Source: DASUAS01 sp963819475 (GTDB lineage Bacteria; Actinomycetota; Acidimicrobiia; IMCC26256; DASPTH01). Taken from it: 64,000 nt of DNA. Under the pieces are notes generated by a model. The model was not told the DNA's origin and ran no database searches. It was given only the letters and a program-made list of their open reading frames with translations. The translations under genes were made by a program, and so were the position numbers. The stretch lies in contig CAWFWE010000008.1 in the NCBI GenBank assembly GCA_963819475.1, forward strand, positions 62,001 through 126,000, in the 5' to 3' direction. Of this stretch, positions 42,306-51,895 are shown one piece after another; positions within the stretch are counted from its first letter, which is position 1; every line of letters begins with the position of its first letter.

Positions 42306-43318
42306 GACTGGCGCTCCACCACGAAGTGGGCCAGCTCCACGAGCTCGGCGCGCACCGCGCAGTCGAGGTCGCCGGCGCCGAGGGCGCGGAAGGCGGCGTC
42401 GAGCTCGCGGGCGGCGAACGACTCGGTGCACTCGCGACCGCCGCGCGCTTCGATGAGCGCTGCGGCCCGCGCCATCTCCGGTTCGGTGGGCGTGCCGTTC
42501 GCCAGGAGGTCGCGGAGCTCGCGCCGCTCGCTCGCCGTCGCCCGCTCCCACGCGAACACGAGCGGCAGCGCCTTCTTGTGCTGGCGGAGGTCGCTCCATG
42601 CCGGCTTGCCGGTCACGGCCGGCGATCCCCAGATGCCGAGGACGTCGTCGACCGCCTGGAACGCGAGTCCGAGGTGGCGACCGTACGCGGCGAGCGCATC
42701 GACCAACGCGTCGCCGCCACCGGCCATCAGCGCGCCGATGGACGCGGCGCAGGCGAGCAGCGCGCCGGTCTTGCCGGACTCCATGGTGATGCACTCGTCG
42801 AGGGAGACCGCGTCGCGTGTCTCGAACGTCATGTCGAGGACCTGGCCGGCGATCATGGCGCTGGTCGCGCGTGTCAACGCGGCAGCGGCGCGGGCGCCAC
42901 CGGGCATCTCGGCGTCGAAGAGGACCTCGAGCGCGAGGGTCAGCAGCGCGTCGCCGGTGATGATGGCGTCGCCGACTCCGAACAGCGCCCACACCGTTGG
43001 CCGGTGACGTCGCTCGTGATCGTTGTCGATGACGTCGTCGTGCAGCAGGGAGAAGTTGTGCACGAGCTCGAGCGCGACCGCGCCGGGCACTCCGGCGGCG
43101 GCGGGCGCGCCGGCGGCCTCGGCGGAGAGGATGGCGAGCGCGGGCCGGACGCCCTTGCCGCCGCCGCCCGGCACCGGGGTGCCGTCCACGTCGGCCCACC
43201 CGAAGTGGTAGTGGACCGGGCCGTGCAGGTCCGGGAGCAGCGTGGCCACCGCGGCGCGCATGGCGGGGGCGGCCACGTCGCGCGCCCGGGCGAGCGCCGG
43301 CGGCGTCGACGTGATCAC
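42302..43318 (-). CDS. Polyprenyl (farnesyl-type) diphosphate synthase of the hopanoid operon
   Basis: 338 residues from a GTG at 43318 (GTGA overlap with hpnE). First Asp-rich motif LLHDDVIDNDHERRHRPT (D-D-x-x-D) with the R-R after it; second FQAVDDVLGIWG (D-D-x-x-G, an altered last Asp); GKTGALLACAASIGA and GQVLDMTFETRD are family segments. Its place between squalene-forming hpnE and shc suggests it makes the C15 FPP used to form squalene. The second motif is not the canonical D-D-x-x-D, so product length should not be assumed. Confidence 0.88.
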   Translation of the reverse strand: MITSTPPALARARDVAAPAMRAAVATLLPDLHGPVHYHFGWADVDGTPVPGGGGKGVRPALAILSAEAAGAPAAAGVPGAVALELVHNFSLLHDDVIDNDHERRHRPTVWALFGVGDAIITGDALLTLALEVLFDAEMPGGARAAAALTRATSAMIAGQVLDMTFETRDAVSLDECITMESGKTGALLACAASIGALMAGGGDALVDALAAYGRHLGLAFQAVDDVLGIWGSPAVTGKPAWSDLRQHKKALPLVFAWERATASERRELRDLLANGTPTEPEMARAAALIEARGGRECTESFAARELDAAFRALGAGDLDCAVRAELVELAHFVVERQS

Positions 43319-44700
43319 GCCACCACCGGTTCCCGTCGCGGGTCGCGCGCCGCGCGCGCGGCCGCCGGCGCGGCACCGAGGTCGGCCAGCAGTGCGACGG
43401 CTGCGGCGGTGCCGCTGCGCACCGCGCCCTCCATCGTGGCGGGCCATCCGGTGTCGGTCCAGGCGCCGGCGAGGTACAGGCCGGGCACCCCGGTGCGCGC
43501 GGGGGGCCGCAGCCGGCGGGTCCCGGGTGCGGCCCGGAACGTCGCCGCGCCCTCGCGCGTCACGATGGTGTCGACGACCCGCGCGGCACGGGCGGGCGGG
43601 AAGAGGTCCCGCAGGGCGTCGACGATCCCGCGCGAGAGCTCGGAGGAGGGCCGGCCGATCTGCTCGTCGGCGGCCGACAACGACACCGCGAGGCACTGGC
43701 CTTCGTCGATGCCCGACGCCGCAGTGCGGTCGAACACCCACTGCACCGGCGTGCCGACCCCGGCCGCCAGCTCGAGCTCGGTCACCCGGCGGTCGAAGAC
43801 GACGTGCACGTTGACGATCGGCGATGCGCCGAGCTCGGGGAGGCGGTCCGAGTCCGGCACCGCGCCGTTCGGCAGCAGCGCGGCGGCCACAGGGTGGGGG
43901 ACCGCGAGGACCACCGCGTCGGCGACGACGTACCCGTCGTCGAGGTCGACGCCGCAGACCGCGCCGTCGACGCCGCGCGCGATTCCCACGACCGGCGCGT
44001 CGGTGTGGATCGACGCGCCGGCGGCGTGAAGGGCGCGCGCCGCGGGTTCCGCGTGCAACGCCGCGAGCGGCACGCGGGCGTAGCCGATGTCGGCGGCGCG
44101 GCTGTCCGAGAGCAGCCCGGTGCGGAACACCATCGCGGCGAGGGCCAGCGACGCGTCCGCCGCGGGCAGGTTGAGCGTGGGTCGGGCGATGAGGTCCCAG
44201 AGCGCTTCGATGGCCCCGGGCGACTCGCCCTGCGCCGCGAGCCAGTCGCCGAACGAGCGCTCGTCGAGCTCCGGCGTGTTGGGGTCGAGCCGCCGTAGCC
44301 GCAGCGCCGTCCGCACGGCCGACCACCGCTCGGCGCCGGTGAGGTGGCGGTAACCCAGCAACGTCCGCGCGAGGTGGAGTGGCGCGGGCAGTGCGTCCCG
44401 CGCGATCACGTCGACCGGGCGGCCGGGCGCGACGACGGGGATCGACAGCCGATCCTGGAGCACGACGCCGTCGGACGCACCGATGCGAGCGAGGAATTCC
44501 CGGTACGCCGTGCAGCAGCGGAGGAACACGTGCTGGCCGTTGTCGAACCAGGCGCCGTGACGCTCGAACGACCAGGTGGCGCCGCCCAGGCGGGGACGGC
44601 GCTCGAGCAGCCTGACCGCGGCCCCGGCGTCGACGCACGCGAGCGAAGCGCTCAGGCCCGCGAGCCCGCCGCCGACGACCACGACCCGGGTCCGGTTCAC
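43315..44700 (-). CDS. hpnE: Hydroxysqualene dehydroxylase (squalene-associated FAD protein)
   Basis: 461 residues. RVVVVGGGLAGLSASLACVD is the FAD dinucleotide-binding motif (G-x-G-x-x-G), followed by the RRPRLGGATWSFERHG and FDNGQHVFLRCCTAYREFL segments of the amine-oxidase/desaturase family, and GLYLAGAWTDTGWPATMEGA near the C-terminus. HpnE reduces hydroxysqualene to squalene in the HpnCDE route. GTG start at 44700 overlaps the hpnD stop. Confidence 0.93.
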   Translation of the reverse strand: MNRTRVVVVGGGLAGLSASLACVDAGAAVRLLERRPRLGGATWSFERHGAWFDNGQHVFLRCCTAYREFLARIGASDGVVLQDRLSIPVVAPGRPVDVIARDALPAPLHLARTLLGYRHLTGAERWSAVRTALRLRRLDPNTPELDERSFGDWLAAQGESPGAIEALWDLIARPTLNLPAADASLALAAMVFRTGLLSDSRAADIGYARVPLAALHAEPAARALHAAGASIHTDAPVVGIARGVDGAVCGVDLDDGYVVADAVVLAVPHPVAAALLPNGAVPDSDRLPELGASPIVNVHVVFDRRVTELELAAGVGTPVQWVFDRTAASGIDEGQCLAVSLSAADEQIGRPSSELSRGIVDALRDLFPPARAARVVDTIVTREGAATFRAAPGTRRLRPPARTGVPGLYLAGAWTDTGWPATMEGAVRSGTAAAVALLADLGAAPAAARAARDPRREPVVA

Positions 44701-45578
44701 ACGCCGACCCCGGTCGTGACGGCGGCGGGCGACGGATCGAGCCCGGCGATGCTGCGGCCCGCGATCCACACCTTCTCCCACGTCGGGAGCGACACGCGTC
44801 CCTCGAGGACGGCGCCGGGTCGGGCCGTGATGCGGGTCAGCAGCCGGCGATAGATGCCCGCCATCGCACCGACGCACGCCCGGCTCCGGTGGTCGAGCAG
44901 GGGGAGCAACTGCATCCCCTCGTCGAACCACTCGCGGGCCCGGACGGCTTCGAAGGCGACCACTGCCGCCACCGAGTCGGCCGGTCCGGTCAGGTCGGGG
45001 TCGGCGCCGAACCGGGCGATGTCGTCGGCCGGCAGGTAGATGCGTCCCATCTCCCGGTCCTCGACGACGTCGCGCAGGATGTTGGTGAGCTGGAGGGCCA
45101 CGCCGAGGGCGTCGGCGAGCTCGGTGGCCCGCGCCCCGCCGGTGGTGCCGAACACCGCCAGGGAGAGGCGCCCGACCGAGCCGGCCACGAGGCGGCAGTA
45201 CGCGACCAGCGCGGGGAAGGTCGGGTACGCGCCACCGATGGCGTCGTGTTCGCAGCCTTCGACGAGCTCGTCGAAGGCGTCCCACGGCACGGGGTAGCGG
45301 GTGCCGGTGTCGGCGAGCGCGACGAGCACGGGGTCGTCGTCGGGGGCGTGCCCGCGGCGCAGGGCGTCGACGTCGCGACGCACCACGGCGAGCTGCGCCA
45401 GCTTCTCGTGGGGTGCACCGTCACCGTCGCTGATGTCGTCGATCCGGCGGGCGAACGCGTAGATCGCCGACATCGCCGATCGCTTCGGCGGTGGGAGCAG
45501 GCGGATCCCGAAGGCGAAGTTCTTCGCCTCGGTGCGGGTGATCTCCTCGCAGCGTGCGTACGCCTCGTCGCGTCTCAT
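44697..45578 (-). CDS. hpnD: Presqualene diphosphate synthase
   Basis: 293 residues of the squalene/phytoene synthase fold. YAFARRIDDISDGDGAP holds the first Asp motif (D-D-x-x-D) and NILRDVVEDREMGRIYLP the second (D-x-x-x-D). NFAFGIRLLPPPKRSAMSAI is the usual N-terminal substrate region. HpnD converts two FPP to presqualene diphosphate. The ATG at 45578 overlaps the hpnC stop (ATGA). Distinguished from HpnC by order and by the longer C-terminus. Confidence 0.93.
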   Translation of the reverse strand: MRRDEAYARCEEITRTEAKNFAFGIRLLPPPKRSAMSAIYAFARRIDDISDGDGAPHEKLAQLAVVRRDVDALRRGHAPDDDPVLVALADTGTRYPVPWDAFDELVEGCEHDAIGGAYPTFPALVAYCRLVAGSVGRLSLAVFGTTGGARATELADALGVALQLTNILRDVVEDREMGRIYLPADDIARFGADPDLTGPADSVAAVVAFEAVRAREWFDEGMQLLPLLDHRSRACVGAMAGIYRRLLTRITARPGAVLEGRVSLPTWEKVWIAGRSIAGLDPSPAAVTTGVGV

Positions 45579-46423
45579 GCCGCGACCCGACCGGCGACAC
45601 CGACCTGCACCGTCCGGTACACCGTGTCGACGCGCGAGGGCCGCGCGTCGACGGCGAGCACGTCGTAGCGGACACGCCCGATCGCGTCCAGGGCCGCGAG
45701 ACCACCGCCCGCGAATCCGGCGACCGCCAGCCGCGCCCGACCCCGGAGGCTGCGACAGAGCGGCGGCGCCGCCCGGTGCAGCAACCGACGGGCGCGGTCG
45801 ACCTCGTGGGCGACGACGGCGCGGAGCGGGCCCGACGCCTCGGCGGCCGCGAGATCCGCGTCGGACGCGCCGAACCGGTCGAGATCCTCGGCCGGGAGGT
45901 AGACGCGGCCCCGGGCGAAGTCCTCGCCCACGTCCTGCAGGTGCTCGACGAGCTGCAACGCGGTGCAGACGTCGTCGGACCACGCGACCCGCTCGGGCGT
46001 CGCGGCACCGAACACGGCCAGCACGAGACGACCGACCGGGTTCGCCGAGAGCGCGCAGTAGCCGCGCAGCGACGCCCAGGTGTCGTAGTGCGTCACCACC
46101 TGGTCGACCCGGTTGGCCTCGATCAGGGCGCGGAACGGTGCGTCGTCGAGCTCCAGCTCGCGGAGCGTCGGGGTGAGGCGGATGAAGGCGGGGTGCGTCG
46201 CGGTCCCCCGGTACGCACGCTCGAGCTGGCCTTCGAGCGCGTCGAGCGCGCCGAGCGCGTCCATCCGGTCACCGGCCAGCTCGTCGCCCGTGTCGTCGAT
46301 CACCCGCGCGACGCCGTAGATGGCGAGGAGGTGGCCCCGGACGGCACGCGGCAGGGCTCGGGATGCGACGGGAAAGTTCTCCTGCGACGCGCGCTCGCGC
46401 AGGACGGTGTCGTCCGGTCTCAC
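45575..46423 (-). CDS. hpnC: Hydroxysqualene synthase
   Basis: 282 residues. RERASQENFPVASRALPRAV is characteristic of HpnC; AIYGVARVIDDTGDEL (first Asp motif) and EHLQDVGEDFARGRVYLPAE (second) give the two Mg-diphosphate sites. HpnC converts presqualene diphosphate to hydroxysqualene. First gene of the operon hpnC-hpnD-hpnE-prenyl synthase-shc-ispH-hpnH-dxs. The upstream 95-base gap carries a promoter-like sequence and an inverted repeat. Confidence 0.93.
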   Translation of the reverse strand: MRPDDTVLRERASQENFPVASRALPRAVRGHLLAIYGVARVIDDTGDELAGDRMDALGALDALEGQLERAYRGTATHPAFIRLTPTLRELELDDAPFRALIEANRVDQVVTHYDTWASLRGYCALSANPVGRLVLAVFGAATPERVAWSDDVCTALQLVEHLQDVGEDFARGRVYLPAEDLDRFGASDADLAAAEASGPLRAVVAHEVDRARRLLHRAAPPLCRSLRGRARLAVAGFAGGGLAALDAIGRVRYDVLAVDARPSRVDTVYRTVQVGVAGRVAA

Positions 46424-46439
46424 CGCCCACCTCCGTGAT

Positions 46440-46498
46440 GTCGAGTATTTTCGACTCGGTGGTCCGGATCATTGTATGCAACCGTCGCCCGGGCGCAA
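46440..46498 (-). promoter_or_regulatory. Promoter and inverted repeat upstream of the hopanoid operon
   Basis: Read on the minus strand, TTGCGC (46493-46498) and TACAAT (46471-46476), 16 bases apart, form a sigma-70-like promoter. Downstream of it lies GTCGA-n6-TCGAC (46440-46455), an inverted repeat in the untranslated leader about 17 bases before the hpnC start, fit for an operator. The regulator gene immediately upstream on the same strand is a candidate ligand. Confidence 0.5.
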
Positions 46499-46518
46499 GC
46501 GGGGCGATCGGGGCTGGG

Positions 46519-47310
46519 TCAGGCCTCCGGCGTGGCGGCCACCACGCGCGCCAGGGCGCGGCCGAGGCAGGTCTCGACGAGTTGCCGGGCCACCACCCGC
46601 GTGTCGTCGGTGGGTGCCGCACGCAGTCGGCGGGCGACCGCGTCACGGAGCGTCGCAGCCGCCTCGCGCGCCGCGCGCGCGTCGTCGGGCCTGCCGTGGA
46701 CGCCGCGCAGGGCTACTTCGACGAGGAGGGGGGCTTCGTCACCCAGCGCGTCGTCGAGGACCGTGATGATGGTCTTGGCCGCGAGCGGGTGACCGGGCCG
46801 GCGGGCGTCGAGGGCGGCGACGAGGTCGTCGACGAGGGCGCGCGCGGCGGCCACGAACAGGTCTTCCTTGGAGGCGAAGAGCTCGTAGAACGTGCCTTTG
46901 CCCATGCCGACCTCGTCGCAGATGTCGGCCACGCTCACGCTCGCGAACCCGTGGGTCGAGAACGCACGGCGCGCGACGGCGACGATCGGGGCCCGGGCCT
47001 GGGTCGTGGTGTCGTCCACGTCGGTGGCGATCACGTTCTCCCACATGCGCGCCCGGAACGCCTGCTCGTCCTGGGCGAGGAGCTGCGGCAGGATCCGCCC
47101 GATGGTCGCCAGGCCCAGCCGGCGGCGCTCCCGCAGCAGGCGGATCAGCCGCAGCGCCTGGACGTGGCGGTCGTCGTAGACGAACCGGTTGCGCGCCACG
47201 CGATCCGGTGGCGGGAGCAATCCGAGCCGTTGGTAGTGGTGGATCGTCGTGGCCGGAACCCGGGTACGCTCCACCAGATCCCGCAGGGTGAAGGTCGCGT
47301 CGACTCCCAC
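46519..47310 (-). CDS. Fusion transcriptional regulator: MerR-like N-terminus and TetR-like C-terminus
   Basis: 263 residues with two DNA-binding modules. Residues about 6-75 form a MerR helix-turn-helix: FTLRDLVERTRVPATTIHHY then QRLGLLPPPDRVARN and the LRLIRLLRERRRLGLATIG helix. Residues about 105-165 form a TetR helix-turn-helix: IVAVARRAFSTHGFASVSVA, ICDEVGMGKGTFYELFASKE, followed by a TetR ligand domain to the end. The stop is 95 bases before hpnC on the same strand, so it may control the hopanoid operon. The divergent neighbour is a DegV protein. Such MerR-TetR chimeras are rare but recur in actinobacteria; ligand unknown. Confidence 0.82.
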   Translation of the reverse strand: MGVDATFTLRDLVERTRVPATTIHHYQRLGLLPPPDRVARNRFVYDDRHVQALRLIRLLRERRRLGLATIGRILPQLLAQDEQAFRARMWENVIATDVDDTTTQARAPIVAVARRAFSTHGFASVSVADICDEVGMGKGTFYELFASKEDLFVAAARALVDDLVAALDARRPGHPLAAKTIITVLDDALGDEAPLLVEVALRGVHGRPDDARAAREAAATLRDAVARRLRAAPTDDTRVVARQLVETCLGRALARVVAATPEA

Positions 47311-48186
47311 CGAGTTACGTCCTCGTTGGAACGACGGTCCGCTAGGAGGGAGTCGACGTGGATCGCACGTTGCTGCTCACCGATTCCAACGTGTGTGTCT
47401 CTCGCGAGACGAGCCGGCGACTCGGCATACGCATCGTGCCCATCACGATCCTCCTCGACGGTGCGTCGGTTGCGGACGACTCCATCGATCCGGCGGTGGT
47501 CTTCGGCGCCATCGCCCGCGACGATACGGTGAAATCCAGTCCCCCGTCGGTCATCGACTACCTCACCGCCATCGAGGACGACGGGTACAGCGGTGCGCTC
47601 GTGCTGACGCCGGCCGCCGAGTTCACGTCGATGTTCCTGCACGCCACGCAGGCTGCCGCGCTGGCGAGCAGGCCGGTACGGGTCGTCGACACCCGGACCG
47701 CAGCGGCCGCGCAACGGCTCGTGGTGCTCGAGGTCGCGCACGCGTGCCGGCGTGGTGCCCGGCTCGAGGACCTCGAGCGGATCGCCCATGACGCCGCCGG
47801 GCGCGTGGAGCTGGTCGCCACCCTCGATCGGGTCGCGACGATCGAGCGGAGCGGGCGCGTGCCGGCGCCGGTGCTCGCGGCCGCGGAACGGGGAAACGGG
47901 TTCAGCGCGTTCCGCTTCCGTGACGGGAGCGTGATGCCGCTGCGGAGGGCCGGCGCCGACCCGCTCGCGGTGGTGCACGACGCGTGGGCTCGGAGCGGCG
48001 GCCCCGACTCGTCGGCATCGTGCGTGTTCCACGCCGGGGTACCCGAGCGCGCCCGCGCGTTGCGCGCCCGACTCACCGGGAGCGAGCCCGTGATCCCGTT
48101 CAGCCCGGCCATGGCGATTCACACCGGCCCCGGCGTGGTCGGCGCGGCCTGGTTGCGCACGGCCGCTCCCGGGGTGTCGGCATCGG

Positions 48187-49097
<911 letters not shown>

Positions 49098-49101
<4 letters not shown>

Positions 49102-49736
49102 CGTCGTGGGGGTTGCCCGGCGTGGATCGCCGCAACCACGAGATCGAGCGCCCAGGTGATCGTGTCGGTCGCGTCCTCGGTTCCGAGCCCCCATTGGGTG
49201 ACCAACCGCTCGAACGACGGCACGCTCCAGAGCACGTCGAGCAGGCCGGCGGCCTGGTCGCGTTCGGTGTCGGTCCAGTCGGCCGCGACTGCCGCGACCG
49301 CGTCACGGAGGGCATCGCGGCGCAGCTGGTCTTCGGCGACGAACGTCGGGTCGTCGACGACCATGGGCGACGCCGCGAACGAGCCGCGGGACGAGAACAC
49401 GAGCGCGGTGACGTCGGCGAGCCCATCGAGCGCGAGGCCCTCGTACGACACCCCGGCTTCCTCCTCGAGGTGGCGCATGACCGCGTCCCGGAGCTCCCGT
49501 TCGGTGGCGAAGTGCCGGTAGACGGTCCGTTCGCTCACGCCGGCGCGCTCGGCGACGGCCCGGAACGTCAGCCCGTGCCAGTCCCAGCTGGCGAACTCGT
49601 GGACGAGGGCGGACGCGGCGCCGAGCATGCGCTCCCGTGTCTCCGCCACCCGTCGGCGCCGGACCGGGCTGTCGTAGCGGCGGCGTTCCGCCGGGGCATC
49701 GGTGTCGGGCGCCGGGGCCGTTGACAGCTCTTCCAT
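49098..49736 (-). CDS. TetR family transcriptional regulator
   Basis: 212 residues. RRVAETRERMLGAASALVHE, FRAVAERAGVSERTVYRHFA and TERELRDAVMRHLEEEAG form the N-terminal DNA-binding domain (about residues 28-80); the remainder is the helical ligand domain. It is coupled (ATGA) to the downstream dehydrogenase and divergent from the sulfotransferase gene, with a 40-base shared regulatory gap that contains TGACA (49721-49725) and TGTCA (49742-49746) half-sites, 16 bases apart. Confidence 0.85.
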
Positions 49737-49776
49737 ATTGGTGTCAGGCTACTGTCGCAGTTTGCGAGAGGGGAAC

Positions 49777-50925
49777 ATGGGGGAGCACGACGAGCTGATC
49801 GCCGACGCCCGCGACCAGACGGGCCTCGGCGACTTCGGCGACGACTCGTTCCGCGAGGGGCTCGAGGTCCTCGTCCGGAGCCTGCAGGGCGAGGCGAAGC
49901 TCAACGCCATGGGCCAGGAGGCGATGCGGGGCCGTCTCGTGAGCCTGCTCGGGCAACGGCTGCAGATCGAGGACTGGTTCCGCCGGCACCCCGAGATGGG
50001 TGAGGAGCCGATCGAGGCTCCGCTGATCGGCCTCGGGCTGCCCCGCACCGGCTCCACCGCGCTGTCGTTCCTGCTGGCCGAGGATCCGGGCGCTCGTTCG
50101 CTCCGGTTGTGGGAGTCCTCCGCGCCGGCCCCGCCGCCGTCGACGGTCGAGGCGCCCGATCCCCGGATCGAGATGGCCGAGCTGCAGGTCGCGCAGCAGA
50201 GGCTGTATTCGCCGCGCAGCGCGGCGCTGGTGCCGTCGACCGCGACCGGACCGATGGAGTGCCAGGAGCTGATGGCGCTCGACTTCAAGTCGCAGATGTT
50301 CCTGGCCTACGCGTACCTCCCGTCGTACTCCGACTGGTTCCTCTACGACGCCGACCTCACGTCCACGTACGAGTACGAGCGGCGCGCCCTCCAGCTGCTG
50401 CAGTGGGGCGCGCCGGTGCAGCCGTGGCGGCTCAAGTGCCCGACGCACCTGCTCTTCCTCGACGCGCTCGACCGGTCGTTCCCCGACGCGAAGTTCGTGA
50501 TGACCCATCGCGACCCGGCCGACGTCATCGTCTCGGTCGCCGACGTCTACCTCGAGATCGGGGGCATGTTCAGCGAGGAGATCGACCTCCACTACCTCGG
50601 TGCGCTCAACCTCGAGCACTGGTCGGTGGGCATGGAACGGGCGTTGGCGTTCCGCGACCGCGGCAACGACCACCGGTTCTACGACATCGACTTCCGCACC
50701 ATGCAGACGGACCCGATCGGCGAGGTCACCAAGCTGTACGCGTGGTTGGGCGAGCCGGTCACGCCCGAGTTCGAGGCCGGGATGGCGACGTGGTGGCAGG
50801 ACTTCGCCGCGCACCGCGAGCAGAACGTGCACCCCGACCCGGCGACGTTCGGGCTCGTGCTCGACGACGTGCGACCCCGGTTCGCCGAGTACACGACGCG
50901 CATGGCGCAGTGGACGGCGCACTGA
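49777..50925 (+). CDS. Sulfotransferase family protein
   Basis: 382 residues. The PAPS 5'-phosphosulfate loop is IGLGLPRTGSTALSFLLAED (P-R-T-G-S-T) at about residues 88-107, and the 3'-phosphate motif is AKFVMTHRDPADVIVSVADV (R..x..S). LKCPTHLLFLDALDRSFPDA is a conserved segment of the large actinobacterial sulfotransferase_3-like branch. The ATG at 49777 has GAGAGGGG as ribosome-binding site. Acceptor is unknown. Divergent TetR is the probable regulator. Confidence 0.85.
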   Translation: MGEHDELIADARDQTGLGDFGDDSFREGLEVLVRSLQGEAKLNAMGQEAMRGRLVSLLGQRLQIEDWFRRHPEMGEEPIEAPLIGLGLPRTGSTALSFLLAEDPGARSLRLWESSAPAPPPSTVEAPDPRIEMAELQVAQQRLYSPRSAALVPSTATGPMECQELMALDFKSQMFLAYAYLPSYSDWFLYDADLTSTYEYERRALQLLQWGAPVQPWRLKCPTHLLFLDALDRSFPDAKFVMTHRDPADVIVSVADVYLEIGGMFSEEIDLHYLGALNLEHWSVGMERALAFRDRGNDHRFYDIDFRTMQTDPIGEVTKLYAWLGEPVTPEFEAGMATWWQDFAAHREQNVHPDPATFGLVLDDVRPRFAEYTTRMAQWTAH

Positions 50926-50936
50926 GCCGGGCCCGT

Positions 50937-51881
50937 TCACGCGTCGACGCCGAGCGTGTGCAGCAGGTCGAGGGAGTGGTCCCACAGCCGCCGCGCGGTG
51001 TCCGGGTCGGCGACGCTCGCGTCGAAGCCGCACCACGGATGCGTGTCGGGGCCCACGGGCCGCGCCTCGGCGCAGTCCTCGAGCACCAGGCCACCGCGTC
51101 CCTCGAGCTCCGGCGCGGTCGCCGCCCACAGCGTCGTGGCGGCCGCCTGCGCCGGGGTCTTGAGGATCGGGTTCAGGGTGCCGTCCGGGAGGATGAAGCC
51201 GATCTGGCGCTTGAGCTCCTCACCGTGGAACCTCTGCAGCCCGGTCAGCGCCGATCCCGGCAACACCGCGTTGGCGAAGATCCCGTCGGGACTCCACCGC
51301 CGCGTCGCTTCCTGCGCGAACAAGATGTTGGCGCTCTTGGACTCCGCGTACGCCATGCCCGCGACGTGCTCGCGCGACTGCCACTGGAGATCGTCGAGGC
51401 GGACCGGCGCGCCCTTGTGCGCGGCGGAGCTCACCACCACGATCCGAGCTCCGCGCTCGCGCATCGGCGCGTGCAACTGCAACGCGAGCAGGAAGTGTCC
51501 GAGGTGATTCGTCGCGAACCGCACGTCGAGGCCGTTGGCGAGGTGTGCATCGGGGGTCTTGGACACTCCCGCGTTCGCGATCAACAGATCGACCGGTCCG
51601 GTCACGGCATCGGCGAACGCCGAAACCGACGCGAGCTCGCGCAGGTCGAGCGGCACCACCCGGAGCTCGCCCGACGCGTCGGGCGCGAGCTCGTGCACGA
51701 GCTGCTCGCCCTTCTCCGGATCGCGCACACCGAGCACGACGTCGGCACCGGCGAGCGCGATGGCACGCGCGGTCTCCTTGCCGATGCCGGACGACGCGCC
51801 GGTCACGACGGCGCGTCGTCCGCGCAGATCGATGGTGCGGGCGATCTCCTCGGCGGTGGTGTCGTACCCGAAGCGAGCCAT
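50937..51881 (-). CDS. Short-chain dehydrogenase/reductase
   Basis: 314 residues. AVVTGASSGIGKETARAIAL is the cofactor motif (T-G-x3-G-x-G), LLIANAGVSK the N-A-G motif, and MAYAESKSANILFAQE the Y-x3-K catalytic pair with the Ser in VVVSSAAH. Its length and C-terminal part resemble the WW-domain/retinol-dehydrogenase-like classical SDR group. ATG at 51881 is preferred over a 26-codon upstream extension with no similarity. It lies 14 bases downstream of the uncharacterised gene at 51896 and is probably cotranscribed. Confidence 0.88.
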   Translation of the reverse strand: MARFGYDTTAEEIARTIDLRGRRAVVTGASSGIGKETARAIALAGADVVLGVRDPEKGEQLVHELAPDASGELRVVPLDLRELASVSAFADAVTGPVDLLIANAGVSKTPDAHLANGLDVRFATNHLGHFLLALQLHAPMRERGARIVVVSSAAHKGAPVRLDDLQWQSREHVAGMAYAESKSANILFAQEATRRWSPDGIFANAVLPGSALTGLQRFHGEELKRQIGFILPDGTLNPILKTPAQAAATTLWAATAPELEGRGGLVLEDCAEARPVGPDTHPWCGFDASVADPDTARRLWDHSLDLLHTLGVDA

Positions 51882-51895
51882 CGCCCCGGGCCGGT

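Noticed and set aside
39639..43376. Minus-strand open frame of 1245 codons
   Set aside because: Only its part in 40760-42305 is real (shc). The rest is Arg-rich out-of-frame translation of ispH and the prenyl synthase gene; the continuous frame is partly a consequence of the shc frameshift.
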